Source of the DNA: Terriglobia bacterium
GTDB lineage: Bacteria; Acidobacteriota; Terriglobia; Bryobacterales; Bryobacteraceae
Reading direction: 5' to 3'
Assembly (NCBI GenBank): GCA_021325235.1
Contig: JAJPHN010000011.1
Span: forward strand, 62,001-126,000
DNA: 64,000 nt
The position numbers were made by a program, and so were the translations under genes. Below the pieces are notes generated by a model. That model was not told the origin of the DNA. It did no database searches and was given only the letters and a program-made list of their open reading frames with translations. Shown one piece after another: positions 25,908-35,039 of the stretch; position 1 is the stretch's first letter, and the number at the start of each line of letters is the position of its first letter.

Positions 25908-28900
25908 TTACCAACTGAATCGGCCGGCGAAGCGTATGTTTCGTTCGCCGAACGAGCTGGTGACCTGCATGAAAGTAGAATCGTTCACGCTGTTATCTGG
26001 CCCCCCGAAGTGCGACGTGTTCGGCAGATTGTAGAACTCCGTCCGGAACTCGAACTTCAGACTCTCACGAATGGGGAAGGTACGGCTGATGCTCATATCC
26101 GTGTTCCACACCCCAGGTCCAGCCAGAATGTTGCGCCCGGTTGTTCCAAAGCGCGTTGTGGTGACCGGAGCAAAAGCTGCCGGATCGTACCAGTAAGCAC
26201 CCGGACCAACGTTGCCGAGAAACGGAACATGCTGCATCACCTGATCGGCGGTTTGCGTGTTGTCGGGCGCGTTGAGCGAAGATCCGCTCGCGTAGATGTA
26301 CATCGGACTCCCGGTGTAGCAGGTTTCCACACCGCTGAACTGCCAGCCGCCGACAATCTTGGAAGCGATGCCGCTGCTGACAAACTTCTTGCCGGGGCCG
26401 AACGGTAATTCGTAGACCCAGCCCAGCGTGAACACGTGGCGATGGTCAAAACCGGCGCTGGCGCGGTTGCGCTGGAACACCGGAGCCCAGTTCCAGTCGA
26501 CGCCCTGCCACCCATCGTCATCGGCATAGTCGATCGCGTGCGACCAGGTATAGCCGCCTTTCAGCATCAAGCCGTTCGAGAACTGCTTGTTCAGCGCAAC
26601 CTGAAGCGAGTTGTACTCCGAGCTAAGATACCCGTCCCACATATCGGTGGGAACCGTGCGTCCGATATTGGCCTGCGGCAGTCCCGCGGTGCCTGAGCCG
26701 GGGTAGCCCGCGTTGATGTCATAGTCGGCAAGCTGATGCACCGTGTGCTGACCGACGTAGCCAACCGATGTCACGACTTGTCCGGGCAGCTGCCGTTCCA
26801 CCGTGAAATTCCAGGACTGCACGTAGCCGCGATGAATGAAGCTGTTCGGGCTGCGCTCGCTTGCCGTCGGGTCGAGCGGGACAATACCGGTTGACAGATC
26901 GGGTCCTACCACCGGCGGAATGCCATTCGTGAAGCTGCTCACCGCTCCTCCCGTGAGAGTCGCGGGTGCAAAGCCGTTTGGCGCGACATAGTTGTTGTTG
27001 ATCGTCAGCGGGTAAAAACCGCGCAGCGGACGGGAGTACGCGAGCGGATCATAGTTCAAGCCGTAGCCGGTGCGGATCACAGTCTTTTCACCGAGCCGGT
27101 ACGCCAGGCCAACGCGCGGTGCGAAGAGTTTGTGGCTCACGCTGATGCCGGCATCCTCGGGCACATTGCCGCGTCCGCCCATGTAAACGTCGTTGGTCGT
27201 CGGGTCGTACCGCTCGATACCCTTGCCGCAGCAGCGCGTCATCAGCGGGTACAGTTCGTACCGCAGCCCGAGCGAAACCGTCAGGCTTTTCGAAACCTGC
27301 CAGCGATCCTGTGCGAACCAGCCCAGCTGCCACTCGCGCCCGGTCATCAGGATGTACTGCTCGCCCTTCTGCGTGTTATCGGAAAGCCCGAGCAGGAACT
27401 GCGCGTACGAATTGAACTGGTTGGGCGCGAAAACCGCATTGCCTTTGCCATCATTCAAGGTCGTGACGGAGCCGCTGAAATCGAAGTAACCGCGCGGGCC
27501 GCCGTTACTCAGTTCCGGCTGCCAGTGATTCAGGTGATGGCGCACCAGGTCGAAGCCGAAGCGAAGCTGATGCGCGCCTTTGGTCCATGCGATGGAGTGA
27601 TTGGTGGTGTACGTTTCGTCGGTTCGGAACAGCGGCATCCAGTTCGGTACACCGGTTCCGGTATAGGTTGCAAAGCTGATGTCCGGAAATCCGCTATCAC
27701 GAATGTCGGCACCGTTCAAACCGGGAATACTCAGTGGACCCGAGTAGTTCTTGCCGTAGTCCGCGCCGAGCACACTCTGATTCATGCGCTGATACCCGAC
27801 GTTTCCGTCGAGTACCACGGTCGGCGAAAACACGTAGGTGTGGCCGATCGAGGCAACCTGGACGCTCGTTCGCCCTCTGCCCGGATCCGATCCCGGGGCG
27901 GGTCCGCCCGCCGCGCCAAAAATTCCAACACTGCCCGATGTGGCGAACATGTTGTCGTATTTGACAAAAATCGTATGCTTGTCGGTGCGATTCCAGTTGA
28001 CCTTGGCGTCGTATTGAAACCGGTTGATGGCCGGGCTGGCAGCAGCCTCATAGTTGTTGGATGTTCCCGGCAAATTCGGCAGCGGCAGAAAATTCTGAAT
28101 CGCTAAGGCAGAAGGGCTCAGATATCGGCTCGGTATGATGCCGCCCGCGAACAAGGCCCGTCCGCTGCCATCTGCATTACCCGTGAACGGGTTGTAGATG
28201 TTCGTGTTGTAAGCCGAGAAGTTGCCGGCACGCTGGTCCGCGGTCGGAACCGTATACAGCCCGTTGGCGCTGGTCTTCTGCGTCGTGCCGTCGAAGCTGA
28301 CGAAATAGAAGAGCTTATCCTTCCGGAACGGACCGCCCAGTGTTGCGCCGTAATTGTTGTAAATGCCAACTGGCTTGTCCACGCCCGGCTGCAGAAAGAA
28401 ATTGCGCGCGTTCAGATGCTGATCGTTATGGAAGATAAACGCGCTCCCGTGCAGCTGGTTTGTGCCCGACTTCGTCACGAGCGTAATGGATGAAGCGCCG
28501 GCCAGTCCCTGATCCGCATCCGCCGCGCTGGTCGTGACGTTCACCACATCCACCGTTTCCGCCGGAGCAACGTAGCCGGTATACTGCGGCAGCCAGACGT
28601 TGATACTCTCGGCACCGTCAATCTTGGTGATATTCGTTTGCCCCGCCGCGCCATTCACGTGCGTATTGAGCGGCTGCGCCGGAACGTCGGTGTTCGAGTT
28701 ATAGAACGACGATGGCGATGTGCCCGGAGCCAGATTGATCAGCGACTGATAATTCCGGTTGCCACCCAGCGGCAGCGTCGTAACCGCCTGTCCCGTAATC
28801 TCGGTGTGCGTGTCCGCTTTGTCGGTCTGCAGTTCCACCGCCTGCGCCGAGACATCCACCTTCTCCGTCGATTCACCCACCTGCATCGCGAGATCCACGC

Positions 28901-29249
28901 GCGTGATCGTGTTCGGCGTAACGGTCAGGTTCGTCTGGTTCAACTCGCGAAACCCGCTCGCCACCGCGCTGACCGTATACGTGCCCGGCACCAGGTTGGT
29001 GATGTTGTAGCGGCCTTCGTTGTCGGTTGTATCGGTCCGAACCTGCGAAGTCCCGGTGTTGGTAGCGGTGATCTTCGCATTTGGGATAACGGCCCCGCTC
29101 GGGTCGGTTACCGTTCCGACGATCGAACCGTATAAAACCTGTCCGGCCAAGCTCGCCGGATGAACAGCCCAGGCCAGCACAGCCAGAGCGAAAAGAAAAC
29201 TGCAAAGGGCCTCACTCAACCGAGCAGCCCGGATTCTTGAAGGAATCAT
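25908..29249 (-). CDS. Oar-like TonB-dependent outer-membrane receptor with CarboxypepD_reg domain
   Basis: A 1113-aa receptor. After the signal peptide (SFLFALAVLAWAVHPASLAG) comes a carboxypeptidase-regulatory-like domain: GSIVGTVTDPSGAVIPNAKI, NEGRYNITNLVPGTYTVSA. Then there is a plug region with AQAVELQTDKADTHTE and a long beta barrel ending in an aromatic residue (NIRFAGRFSW), typical for outer-membrane insertion. Acidobacterial Oar-like receptors are thought to import plant glycans or other large solutes with TonB energy; the ligand is unknown. The start is ATG 29249 (MIPSRIRAARL), with GGTGGGG about 8 bases upstream; an earlier in-frame start at 29276 is less likely. It is followed by the TPR gene. 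The 284-bp region between this start and the divergent monooxygenase gene (29250-29533) has no other gene and is AT-rich near 29310-29340. Confidence 0.93.
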   Translation of the reverse strand: MIPSRIRAARLSEALCSFLFALAVLAWAVHPASLAGQVLYGSIVGTVTDPSGAVIPNAKITATNTGTSQVRTDTTDNEGRYNITNLVPGTYTVSAVASGFRELNQTNLTVTPNTITRVDLAMQVGESTEKVDVSAQAVELQTDKADTHTEITGQAVTTLPLGGNRNYQSLINLAPGTSPSSFYNSNTDVPAQPLNTHVNGAAGQTNITKIDGAESINVWLPQYTGYVAPAETVDVVNVTTSAADADQGLAGASSITLVTKSGTNQLHGSAFIFHNDQHLNARNFFLQPGVDKPVGIYNNYGATLGGPFRKDKLFYFVSFDGTTQKTSANGLYTVPTADQRAGNFSAYNTNIYNPFTGNADGSGRALFAGGIIPSRYLSPSALAIQNFLPLPNLPGTSNNYEAAASPAINRFQYDAKVNWNRTDKHTIFVKYDNMFATSGSVGIFGAAGGPAPGSDPGRGRTSVQVASIGHTYVFSPTVVLDGNVGYQRMNQSVLGADYGKNYSGPLSIPGLNGADIRDSGFPDISFATYTGTGVPNWMPLFRTDETYTTNHSIAWTKGAHQLRFGFDLVRHHLNHWQPELSNGGPRGYFDFSGSVTTLNDGKGNAVFAPNQFNSYAQFLLGLSDNTQKGEQYILMTGREWQLGWFAQDRWQVSKSLTVSLGLRYELYPLMTRCCGKGIERYDPTTNDVYMGGRGNVPEDAGISVSHKLFAPRVGLAYRLGEKTVIRTGYGLNYDPLAYSRPLRGFYPLTINNNYVAPNGFAPATLTGGAVSSFTNGIPPVVGPDLSTGIVPLDPTASERSPNSFIHRGYVQSWNFTVERQLPGQVVTSVGYVGQHTVHQLADYDINAGYPGSGTAGLPQANIGRTVPTDMWDGYLSSEYNSLQVALNKQFSNGLMLKGGYTWSHAIDYADDDGWQGVDWNWAPVFQRNRASAGFDHRHVFTLGWVYELPFGPGKKFVSSGIASKIVGGWQFSGVETCYTGSPMYIYASGSSLNAPDNTQTADQVMQHVPFLGNVGPGAYWYDPAAFAPVTTTRFGTTGRNILAGPGVWNTDMSISRTFPIRESLKFEFRTEFYNLPNTSHFGGPDNSVNDSTFMQVTSSFGERNIRFAGRFSW

Positions 29250-29533
29250 GGGTCCCCACCTCGTCACTAAACGCACAGAGCTTAAACGGCCCGTTCCGTG
29301 CGTCCGGAATTCAAAAATTTAAAACAGCTGCTGAAAAATAGCGAGAACAACGCGCCCGACCTGGAGCGCCAACTAACACGGGTTGAGTAGATGTTATAGC
29401 AGTAATTCTCTGGATGCAAGAGGTATATGCGCAAGAGATAAAAAGTTTAGAAAAGCGACCGCGCCCAGAGGCAAGCGAACACAAGCAAACAATAGTCGCC
29501 CGGCGTTTCCCTTCCGCGTTACGATATTCACCA

Positions 29534-31411
29534 GTGCGCGCCGCTTGCTGTTCGTTTCTTCTGGTGACGCTTGCCGCCGTTTTACACGCCGCCCCGCGGA
29601 CCGTGACCTTCGCGCGCGACATCGCGCCCATCGTGTACCAGAACTGCGCGCCATGCCACCGTCCGGGCGAATCCGCGCCCTTCTCGCTGCTGAGCTATCA
29701 GGATGTCCGGCGTCACGCCTCGCAGATCGCGGATGTGACCAAGCGCCGCTATATGCCGCCCTGGCTTCCGCAGGCGGGCTACGGGGCCTTCCAGGACGAG
29801 CGCCGTCTCACCGACGAACAGATCGCGCTGATCCAGAAGTGGGTCGCGCAGGGCGCACAGCCCGGTTCGCTCGCCGAAGCGCCCCAACCCCCGAAGTTCA
29901 GCTCCGAATGGCAGCTCGGCCCCCCCGATTTGATCCTGCATGTGGATCATCCCTACCATCTCGACGCCGGCGGCAGCGAGATCTTCTGGAACTTCATTCT
30001 TCCGGTGCCGATCAAGCAGGAGCGCTGGGTGCGGGCCATCGAAGTCCGGCCGGGCAACGCCAAAGTTTTCCACCACGCCAACGTGGTCATCGACCGCTCC
30101 GGCGCTTCACGCCGCCAGGAGAAAATTCCCGGGTTCGGCTTCCCTGGCATGGATCTCGCAGTCGAAGAAAACTCATTCGATCCCGACGGCCACTTCCTGT
30201 CCTGGAAGCCCGGCAGCCCGCCCGTAGTCGAACCGGACGGTATGGCCTGGCGCGCCACGCCCGGCATGGATCTCATCCTGAACGTCCACCTGCGCCCCAC
30301 CGGGAAAGAAGAGATCGTGAATCCCGAGATCGGGCTCTATTTCACCGACAAGCCGCAAACCAAATACCCGATGCTCGTCCAGCTGGAGCACGACGGCGCC
30401 CTCGACATCAAGCCCGGTGACCGCGACTTCCTCATCAGCGACGATTTCCATGTGCCGCTCGATCTGAACGTGCTCGAGATCTATCCGCACGCGCATTATC
30501 TGGCAAAGCTGATGGAGGGCTACGCCACGCTTCCCGATGGCACACGCAAGTGGCTGGTGCGCATTCCCGATTGGGATCTCAACTGGCAGGGCGTCTACCG
30601 GCTGAAAGAGCCGCTCTTTTTGCCGCGTGGTTCAGTGATCTCGATGCGCTACCACTACGACAACTCCGCCGCCAACATCCGCAACCCGAATCGCCCGCCC
30701 AAAGAGGTGAAAGCCGGCGTGCAGGCAACCGACGAGATGGGCCATCTCTGGCTGCAGGTGCTGCCCGTAGCCGATGGCGATCAGCGCATGGTGCTCGAAG
30801 ACGAACTCGCCCAGGAGCGCCTGCGCAAGTATCCCGACGATTTCGGCGCCAACTTCAACATGGGCGATGTCGAGCTGAGCAAGGGCGATGCTGCCCAGGC
30901 CATCGGCTTTTTCGAAAAGGCCACCAAAGCTGAGCCGAGAAGCCCGGTGGCCGCCAGCGAACTCGGCGTGGCACTCTACACAGCCGGACGCCTGCCCGAA
31001 GCCGAGGAGCAATTCAAGAAAGCATTGCTCATCGACGCCTCTTACACCGACGCGCGCTTCAACCTGGCCAGCGTGGAAGCCGAATCCGGCGAATTCGAAG
31101 CCTCCGTCAGTGACTTCCGCGGCGTGCTCACCGATCGCGCCGATTATCCGAAAGCGCAGGAGCGGCTGGTCGACGTGCTCTTCGCCTGGGGCGACCAGCT
31201 GGCCAAATCCGGAAACAACGAAGACGCCATCCTGCGCTATCGGCAGGCGCTCACCTATGCCGCCGACAATGTCGAACTCCATACCAGTCTGGGTGCTGCT
31301 CTCGCGCGGCTCGGTAAAACCAGCGACGCCCGTTACGAACTGGAAGCCGCGCTGAAAATCAATCCCAATTTCGAGCCGGCGCGCAAAATCCTCGAATCGC
31401 TTTCACGCTGA
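29534..31411 (+). CDS. Cytochrome c, peptidylglycine/dopamine-monooxygenase-like copper domain and TPR fusion
   Basis: Numbered from GTG 29534 (625 aa), the protein has a signal peptide ([13 protein letters not shown]), a c-type haem site NCAPCH (C38, C41, H42), then a copper type II monooxygenase core with every expected ligand: HH (180-181) in FHHANVV, H252 in LNVHLR, HAH (319-321) in YPHAHYL and M402 in DEMGHLW. The spacing is close to PHM. Residues about 430-625 are TPRs ([30 protein letters not shown]). It should activate oxygen with copper in the periplasm, with electrons supplied by its own haem. An ATG at 29414 would add 40 residues before the signal; I think it too long. It is divergent from the TonB receptor. 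Confidence 0.82.
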   Translation: MRAACCSFLLVTLAAVLHAAPRTVTFARDIAPIVYQNCAPCHRPGESAPFSLLSYQDVRRHASQIADVTKRRYMPPWLPQAGYGAFQDERRLTDEQIALIQKWVAQGAQPGSLAEAPQPPKFSSEWQLGPPDLILHVDHPYHLDAGGSEIFWNFILPVPIKQERWVRAIEVRPGNAKVFHHANVVIDRSGASRRQEKIPGFGFPGMDLAVEENSFDPDGHFLSWKPGSPPVVEPDGMAWRATPGMDLILNVHLRPTGKEEIVNPEIGLYFTDKPQTKYPMLVQLEHDGALDIKPGDRDFLISDDFHVPLDLNVLEIYPHAHYLAKLMEGYATLPDGTRKWLVRIPDWDLNWQGVYRLKEPLFLPRGSVISMRYHYDNSAANIRNPNRPPKEVKAGVQATDEMGHLWLQVLPVADGDQRMVLEDELAQERLRKYPDDFGANFNMGDVELSKGDAAQAIGFFEKATKAEPRSPVAASELGVALYTAGRLPEAEEQFKKALLIDASYTDARFNLASVEAESGEFEASVSDFRGVLTDRADYPKAQERLVDVLFAWGDQLAKSGNNEDAILRYRQALTYAADNVELHTSLGAALARLGKTSDARYELEAALKINPNFEPARKILESLSR

Positions 31412-31424
31412 CGAAAAGTCGCAT

Positions 31425-31856
31425 ATGAAATCTGCCCAAAACGATCTCAAAAAGTCAGCTGGATTCACCGAAGAGGAACACGCCGCCATGCGCGAGCATA
31501 TCCAGGAATTGAAGGGCGGCAAGCAGGACGGCGAAGCGGCGCTGCTCGCAAAAATAGCCGAGATGCCCGAGCATGATCGCGCGCTGGCCGAAAAGCTTCA
31601 TGCCATTGTCAAGCGCAATGCGCCGGATCTCGCACCAAGAACCTGGTACGGCATGCCGGCTTACGCAAAGGACGGAAATGTGGTTTGTTTTTTCCAGAGC
31701 GGACTGAAATTCAAAACCCGCTACGCCACGCTCGGTTTCAGCGACAAAGCCAAACTCGACGATGGAAAGATGTGGCCCACATCATTTGCTCTCAAGGAAC
31801 TGACTCCAGCCGAAGAGGCCAAAATCATCGCGCTCCTGGAAAAAGCTCTGAGTTAG
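31425..31856 (+). CDS. DUF1801-family small cytoplasmic protein (YdhG-like)
   Basis: A 143-aa protein with the DUF1801/YdhG fold signature: [22 protein letters not shown] followed by a strand [15 protein letters not shown] and the C-terminal [18 protein letters not shown]. The family resembles frataxin-like iron chaperones, but that function is not established for this branch. It starts 13 bp after the monooxygenase stop, suggesting cotranscription. The last 32 bases overlap the 3' end of the convergent hydrolase gene. Confidence 0.72.
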   Translation: MKSAQNDLKKSAGFTEEEHAAMREHIQELKGGKQDGEAALLAKIAEMPEHDRALAEKLHAIVKRNAPDLAPRTWYGMPAYAKDGNVVCFFQSGLKFKTRYATLGFSDKAKLDDGKMWPTSFALKELTPAEEAKIIALLEKALS

Positions 31857-32961
31857 TTCTCGGTTGCAAGACTGAGCCGCGCGCGCCAGCAAGCGGTCTA
31901 CTCCGCCGATCACCGGGCCCCTGACTGCGTTGCGCCCTGATTTCTGCCAACACTTGTTCAATAGTCTGGACAACCACAACGGGGCTCTCGAGCTGGATGA
32001 AATGCCCGGAGTCCGGCACAAGTTCGTTGCGTCCCCGCGTGGATAGCGCAGCATAGGCTTTATGTCCAGACCCCAAAGCCCGAAAATACTCTGCCGCCTG
32101 TTCGCGCACGTCGGCGGGCACATTTGGCGGCATGGGGTGTTGGCCTGCAGTCAGCACGATCAGGGGCATGTCGGCATAGTTGCGCTTCGCATTGACCACC
32201 TCGCGCTCGCTCCGCAAGGCATTTTCCATCGGCGAGGCTTGGGTCAGTAACCTCGCCGGATCGGCATTGAGTTGGGCAAGGGTCGCTGACAGGCTTGCAA
32301 AGGCTGTCGGAAGCGGCTGCGCCGTGCACTCGTCGAACCCGGGCGTGCCCTGTTTCAGCGCGCCGCTCCGCATCCCTGCAGCGCACTGCCGCAGTCGTTC
32401 CACATCCGCGCTCGGCCCTGCATCGCCGAAGGCCGCGAACTTCGGCGCGACACGCTCTCTTACCGCAGCTTCGTCGGGGATGGCGGGATCCAGCAGGACT
32501 ATTCCGGCCACAGCCTCTCGATGTTGGTCGGCAAAGGTCAGAGCGACGTACGCTCCCGCCGAGTGCGCGACCATCACGTACAGGCCGTCCACGTCCGCTC
32601 CCTTCAATGCCAGCGCAAGATCTTCGGTCTTGTGAATCGCGTCCTGCGGCTCAGGGCTCGCGCTGCTGAAGCCGAGTCCCGCGGGATCCCATGCACACAC
32701 ACGAGTTTTCTGTGAAATCTCGCCCTGAATCCGGTACCACACCAGCGACCACCCCCTTGCCCCGGCCGTCAGGACAACGGTGGGCGAGCCTTGCCCGATA
32801 CAAACGAGATTGATCGTGCGTCCCCTGATGCGAACGAGACGCGGGGGTTTGAGATAAGGAGCGACCAGCTCCGAAGCTTTGGCCCCAGTCGAGGGTGCGC
32901 TCCCTGCAACGGAAACGAGCATCAGGAGAATCAAACTCACGCCCGCAGCAACAGTATTCAT
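31825..32961 (-). CDS. Secreted alpha/beta-hydrolase
   Basis: 378 aa with a signal peptide ([16 protein letters not shown]). The oxyanion strand is [13 protein letters not shown], the nucleophile elbow AHSAGAY (Ser), and the catalytic His lies in [13 protein letters not shown]; the Asp is probably in the DVREQAAEY or PLIVLTAG region. Most relatives are esterase-like; no substrate can be given. The final stretch ([13 protein letters not shown]) is unlike the rest and lies across a repeat-like sequence at 31861-31897, so the true C-terminus may be shorter or the gene may have read through into an intergenic element. It converges with the DUF1801 gene. Confidence 0.78.
   Translation of the reverse strand: MNTVAAGVSLILLMLVSVAGSAPSTGAKASELVAPYLKPPRLVRIRGRTINLVCIGQGSPTVVLTAGARGWSLVWYRIQGEISQKTRVCAWDPAGLGFSSASPEPQDAIHKTEDLALALKGADVDGLYVMVAHSAGAYVALTFADQHREAVAGIVLLDPAIPDEAAVRERVAPKFAAFGDAGPSADVERLRQCAAGMRSGALKQGTPGFDECTAQPLPTAFASLSATLAQLNADPARLLTQASPMENALRSEREVVNAKRNYADMPLIVLTAGQHPMPPNVPADVREQAAEYFRALGSGHKAYAALSTRGRNELVPDSGHFIQLESPVVVVQTIEQVLAEIRAQRSQGPGDRRSRPLAGARGSVLQPRTNSELFPGAR
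31861..31897. repeat. Dispersed repeat-like sequence, related to the element at 44614
   Basis: Read on the minus strand, this segment runs ACCGCT, then GCGGCTCAGT, then GCAACCGAG. The same order ACCGCT - about 8 bases - CGCGGCTC(G)GT is seen at 44614-44680 on the minus strand. It forms the 3' end of the hydrolase coding sequence. I believe related sequences recur in acidobacterial genomes, but that cannot be shown here. Confidence 0.35.
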
Positions 32962-33061
32962 GCCGGAATTCGCGCTCCCACCAGGGTAATGGTATGCTCA
33001 ACTGCAAGCGATTACACCCGGCCCGCAAAAAAGCGTCTCGATATAATCGCCCAATCCACTC

Positions 33062-34771
33062 ATGCCTACGGCCCTGTTACTCGCCGCCGCCTCCAACAAA
33101 CTGCTCTCCCTGAACGCCGTTGACCTCGCCGTCATCGCGCTCTACTTCATCATGTGCCTCGGCATCGGCTTCTACCTGAAGCGCTTTGCCAATACCGGTG
33201 AAGACTTCTTCCTCGCCGGCCGCGACATGAGCGCCTGGATCGCCGGACTCAGCTTCGTCGCCGCCAATCTCGGCTCACTCGAACTCATGGGCTGGGCCGC
33301 TTCGGCGTATCAGTACGGCATCCTCGCCACCCACTGGTATTGGATCGGCGCCATCCCGGCCATGCTCTTCCTCGGCATCGTCATGATGCCGTTCTATTAC
33401 ATCTCCAAAACGCACTCCGTCCCGGGCTATCTCAAACTCCGCTTCGGCGAACCCGCCCGTGCGCTTTCCGCCATCAGCTTCGGCTTCATGACCCTGCTCA
33501 TGAGCGGCATCAACATGTACTCCATGGCGCTGGTCATGAAAATCATCCTGGGCTGGGACATCTCCTTCAGCATCTGGGTCTCGTCGCTCACCGTCGCCGT
33601 CTACGTCTTCCTCGGCGGTCTGCTATCGGCCATCTTCAACGAAGTTCTGCAGTTCTTCCTGATCTGGCTCGGTGCGATTCTGATCTCCATCATCGGTCTC
33701 AAGGAAGCCGGCGGCTGGAGCGGCATGGTCGCGCGCATCCATAAAAATTTCCCCGGCCAGGACTACACGCACCTCTGGCAGGGTCTCGGCCATTTCGCCG
33801 ACAATCCCATGGGCATTCATTGGACCGGCATCGTCCTCGGCCTCGGCTTCGTCATCTCGTTTGGTTACTGGACCACGGACTTTCTCGTCGTCCAGCGCGT
33901 GCTCTCTGCCCGCGATCTGCGCAGTGCCAAAATGGCTCCCATCATCGGCGCCGCTTTCAAGATGTGCGTGCCGTTCATCGTCATCCTTCCCGGCCTGCTC
34001 GGCCTCGCCGTTCTGCCCGAGCATTTAGTCGGCGAAGCGCAGGCCAACGCCACCGGCCTGCACAGCTACAACGAAGTGCTGCCGCTCATGCTCGCGCGCT
34101 ACTGCGGTCCCGGTCTGCTCGGCCTCGGCATCACTGCCCTCATCGCGGGCTTCATGTCCGGTATGGCTGGGAACGTCAGCGCCTTCACCACCGTCTGGAC
34201 CTACGACATCTATCGCGCTCTCATCCGCAAGACCGCGCCCGATTCCCACTACGTCGCCATGGGCCGCTGGTCTACGGTAGTCGGCGTGCTGGTCTCTATC
34301 GGCACCGCGTATTTGGTGATGCAGTTCCTCAGCATCATGGACTACGTACAGGCCCTCTTCAGCTTCTTCATCGCGCCGCTGTTTGGCACCGTCATTCTCG
34401 GTATGCTCTGGAAACGCGCCACGCCCGCCGCCGGCTTCTGGGGCCTGCTCGCCGGAACGCTCTCCTCTATAGGCATGTGGCTCTGGGTCAAAGTTGATCC
34501 GAGCGCCTTACGCTACGTCGCGCTCTCAACCGATGCTAAAGACATGGCCGAAAACATGTACCGCGCGCTCTGGTCGTGGATCATCTGTGTCATCGTTACG
34601 GTCATCGTCAGCTATCTGGGCCAGCCGAAACCCGAATCCGAACTCGTCGGTCTCGTTTACGGCGCCACCGAGATTCCGCACGAGCGCGATCTCGCGTTCT
34701 ATCAGCGCCCGCTCTTCTGGGCGGCCGTCGTCTTCGCTGTCTTCCTCGCCTTGAACATCATCTTCTGGTAA
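33062..34771 (+). CDS. Sodium:solute symporter (SSS family), sugar type
   Basis: A 569-aa inner-membrane transporter with about 13-14 transmembrane segments; signatures are EDFFLAGRDMSAWIAGLSF, the early NLGSLELMGWAASAYQYG helix, GFVISFGYWTTDFLVVQRV and the late IAGFMSGMAGNVSAFTT. These are typical of the SSS group that carries sugars with sodium. It is the first gene of a four-gene operon (small membrane protein, araB, araD), so arabinose or ribulose is the likely substrate, inferred from context. The stop is 7 bp ahead of the next gene. Confidence 0.93.
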   Translation: MPTALLLAAASNKLLSLNAVDLAVIALYFIMCLGIGFYLKRFANTGEDFFLAGRDMSAWIAGLSFVAANLGSLELMGWAASAYQYGILATHWYWIGAIPAMLFLGIVMMPFYYISKTHSVPGYLKLRFGEPARALSAISFGFMTLLMSGINMYSMALVMKIILGWDISFSIWVSSLTVAVYVFLGGLLSAIFNEVLQFFLIWLGAILISIIGLKEAGGWSGMVARIHKNFPGQDYTHLWQGLGHFADNPMGIHWTGIVLGLGFVISFGYWTTDFLVVQRVLSARDLRSAKMAPIIGAAFKMCVPFIVILPGLLGLAVLPEHLVGEAQANATGLHSYNEVLPLMLARYCGPGLLGLGITALIAGFMSGMAGNVSAFTTVWTYDIYRALIRKTAPDSHYVAMGRWSTVVGVLVSIGTAYLVMQFLSIMDYVQALFSFFIAPLFGTVILGMLWKRATPAAGFWGLLAGTLSSIGMWLWVKVDPSALRYVALSTDAKDMAENMYRALWSWIICVIVTVIVSYLGQPKPESELVGLVYGATEIPHERDLAFYQRPLFWAAVVFAVFLALNIIFW

Positions 34772-34778
34772 ACGACTC

Positions 34779-35039
34779 ATGCACGGCAAAGGCTTCATCT
34801 CGATCTGGTTCTTTATCGGCGTCCTGCTGACGGCGTATGGCGTGCTCATCACCGCCAGCGGCATCTATCATCTCTACACACCGCCCGAGCATCCGGTCGT
34901 ACTCGAAAATTTGCATGCCGATGTGTGGTGGGGCGCAGTGCTGCTCCTCATCGGCCTCTTCTACACGATCAAGTTCTGGCCTAAGAAGGATGAGGCCGCG
35001 GGTCATCAGCGGGCCGAAGACAGGAACGAGAGGCAATGA
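34779..35039 (+). CDS. Small two-TM membrane protein of the sugar operon
   Basis: 86 aa with two hydrophobic helices (FISIWFFIGVLLTAYGVLI and WWGAVLLLIGLFYTIKFW) and a polar, charged C-terminus (KKDEAAGHQRAEDRNER). It lies 7 bp after the symporter gene and overlaps the araB start by ATGA, so it is translationally coupled to both. A transporter accessory subunit is plausible. I do not recognise a named family. Its position between transporter and kinase is what supports it as a real gene. Confidence 0.75.
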   Translation: MHGKGFISIWFFIGVLLTAYGVLITASGIYHLYTPPEHPVVLENLHADVWWGAVLLLIGLFYTIKFWPKKDEAAGHQRAEDRNERQ

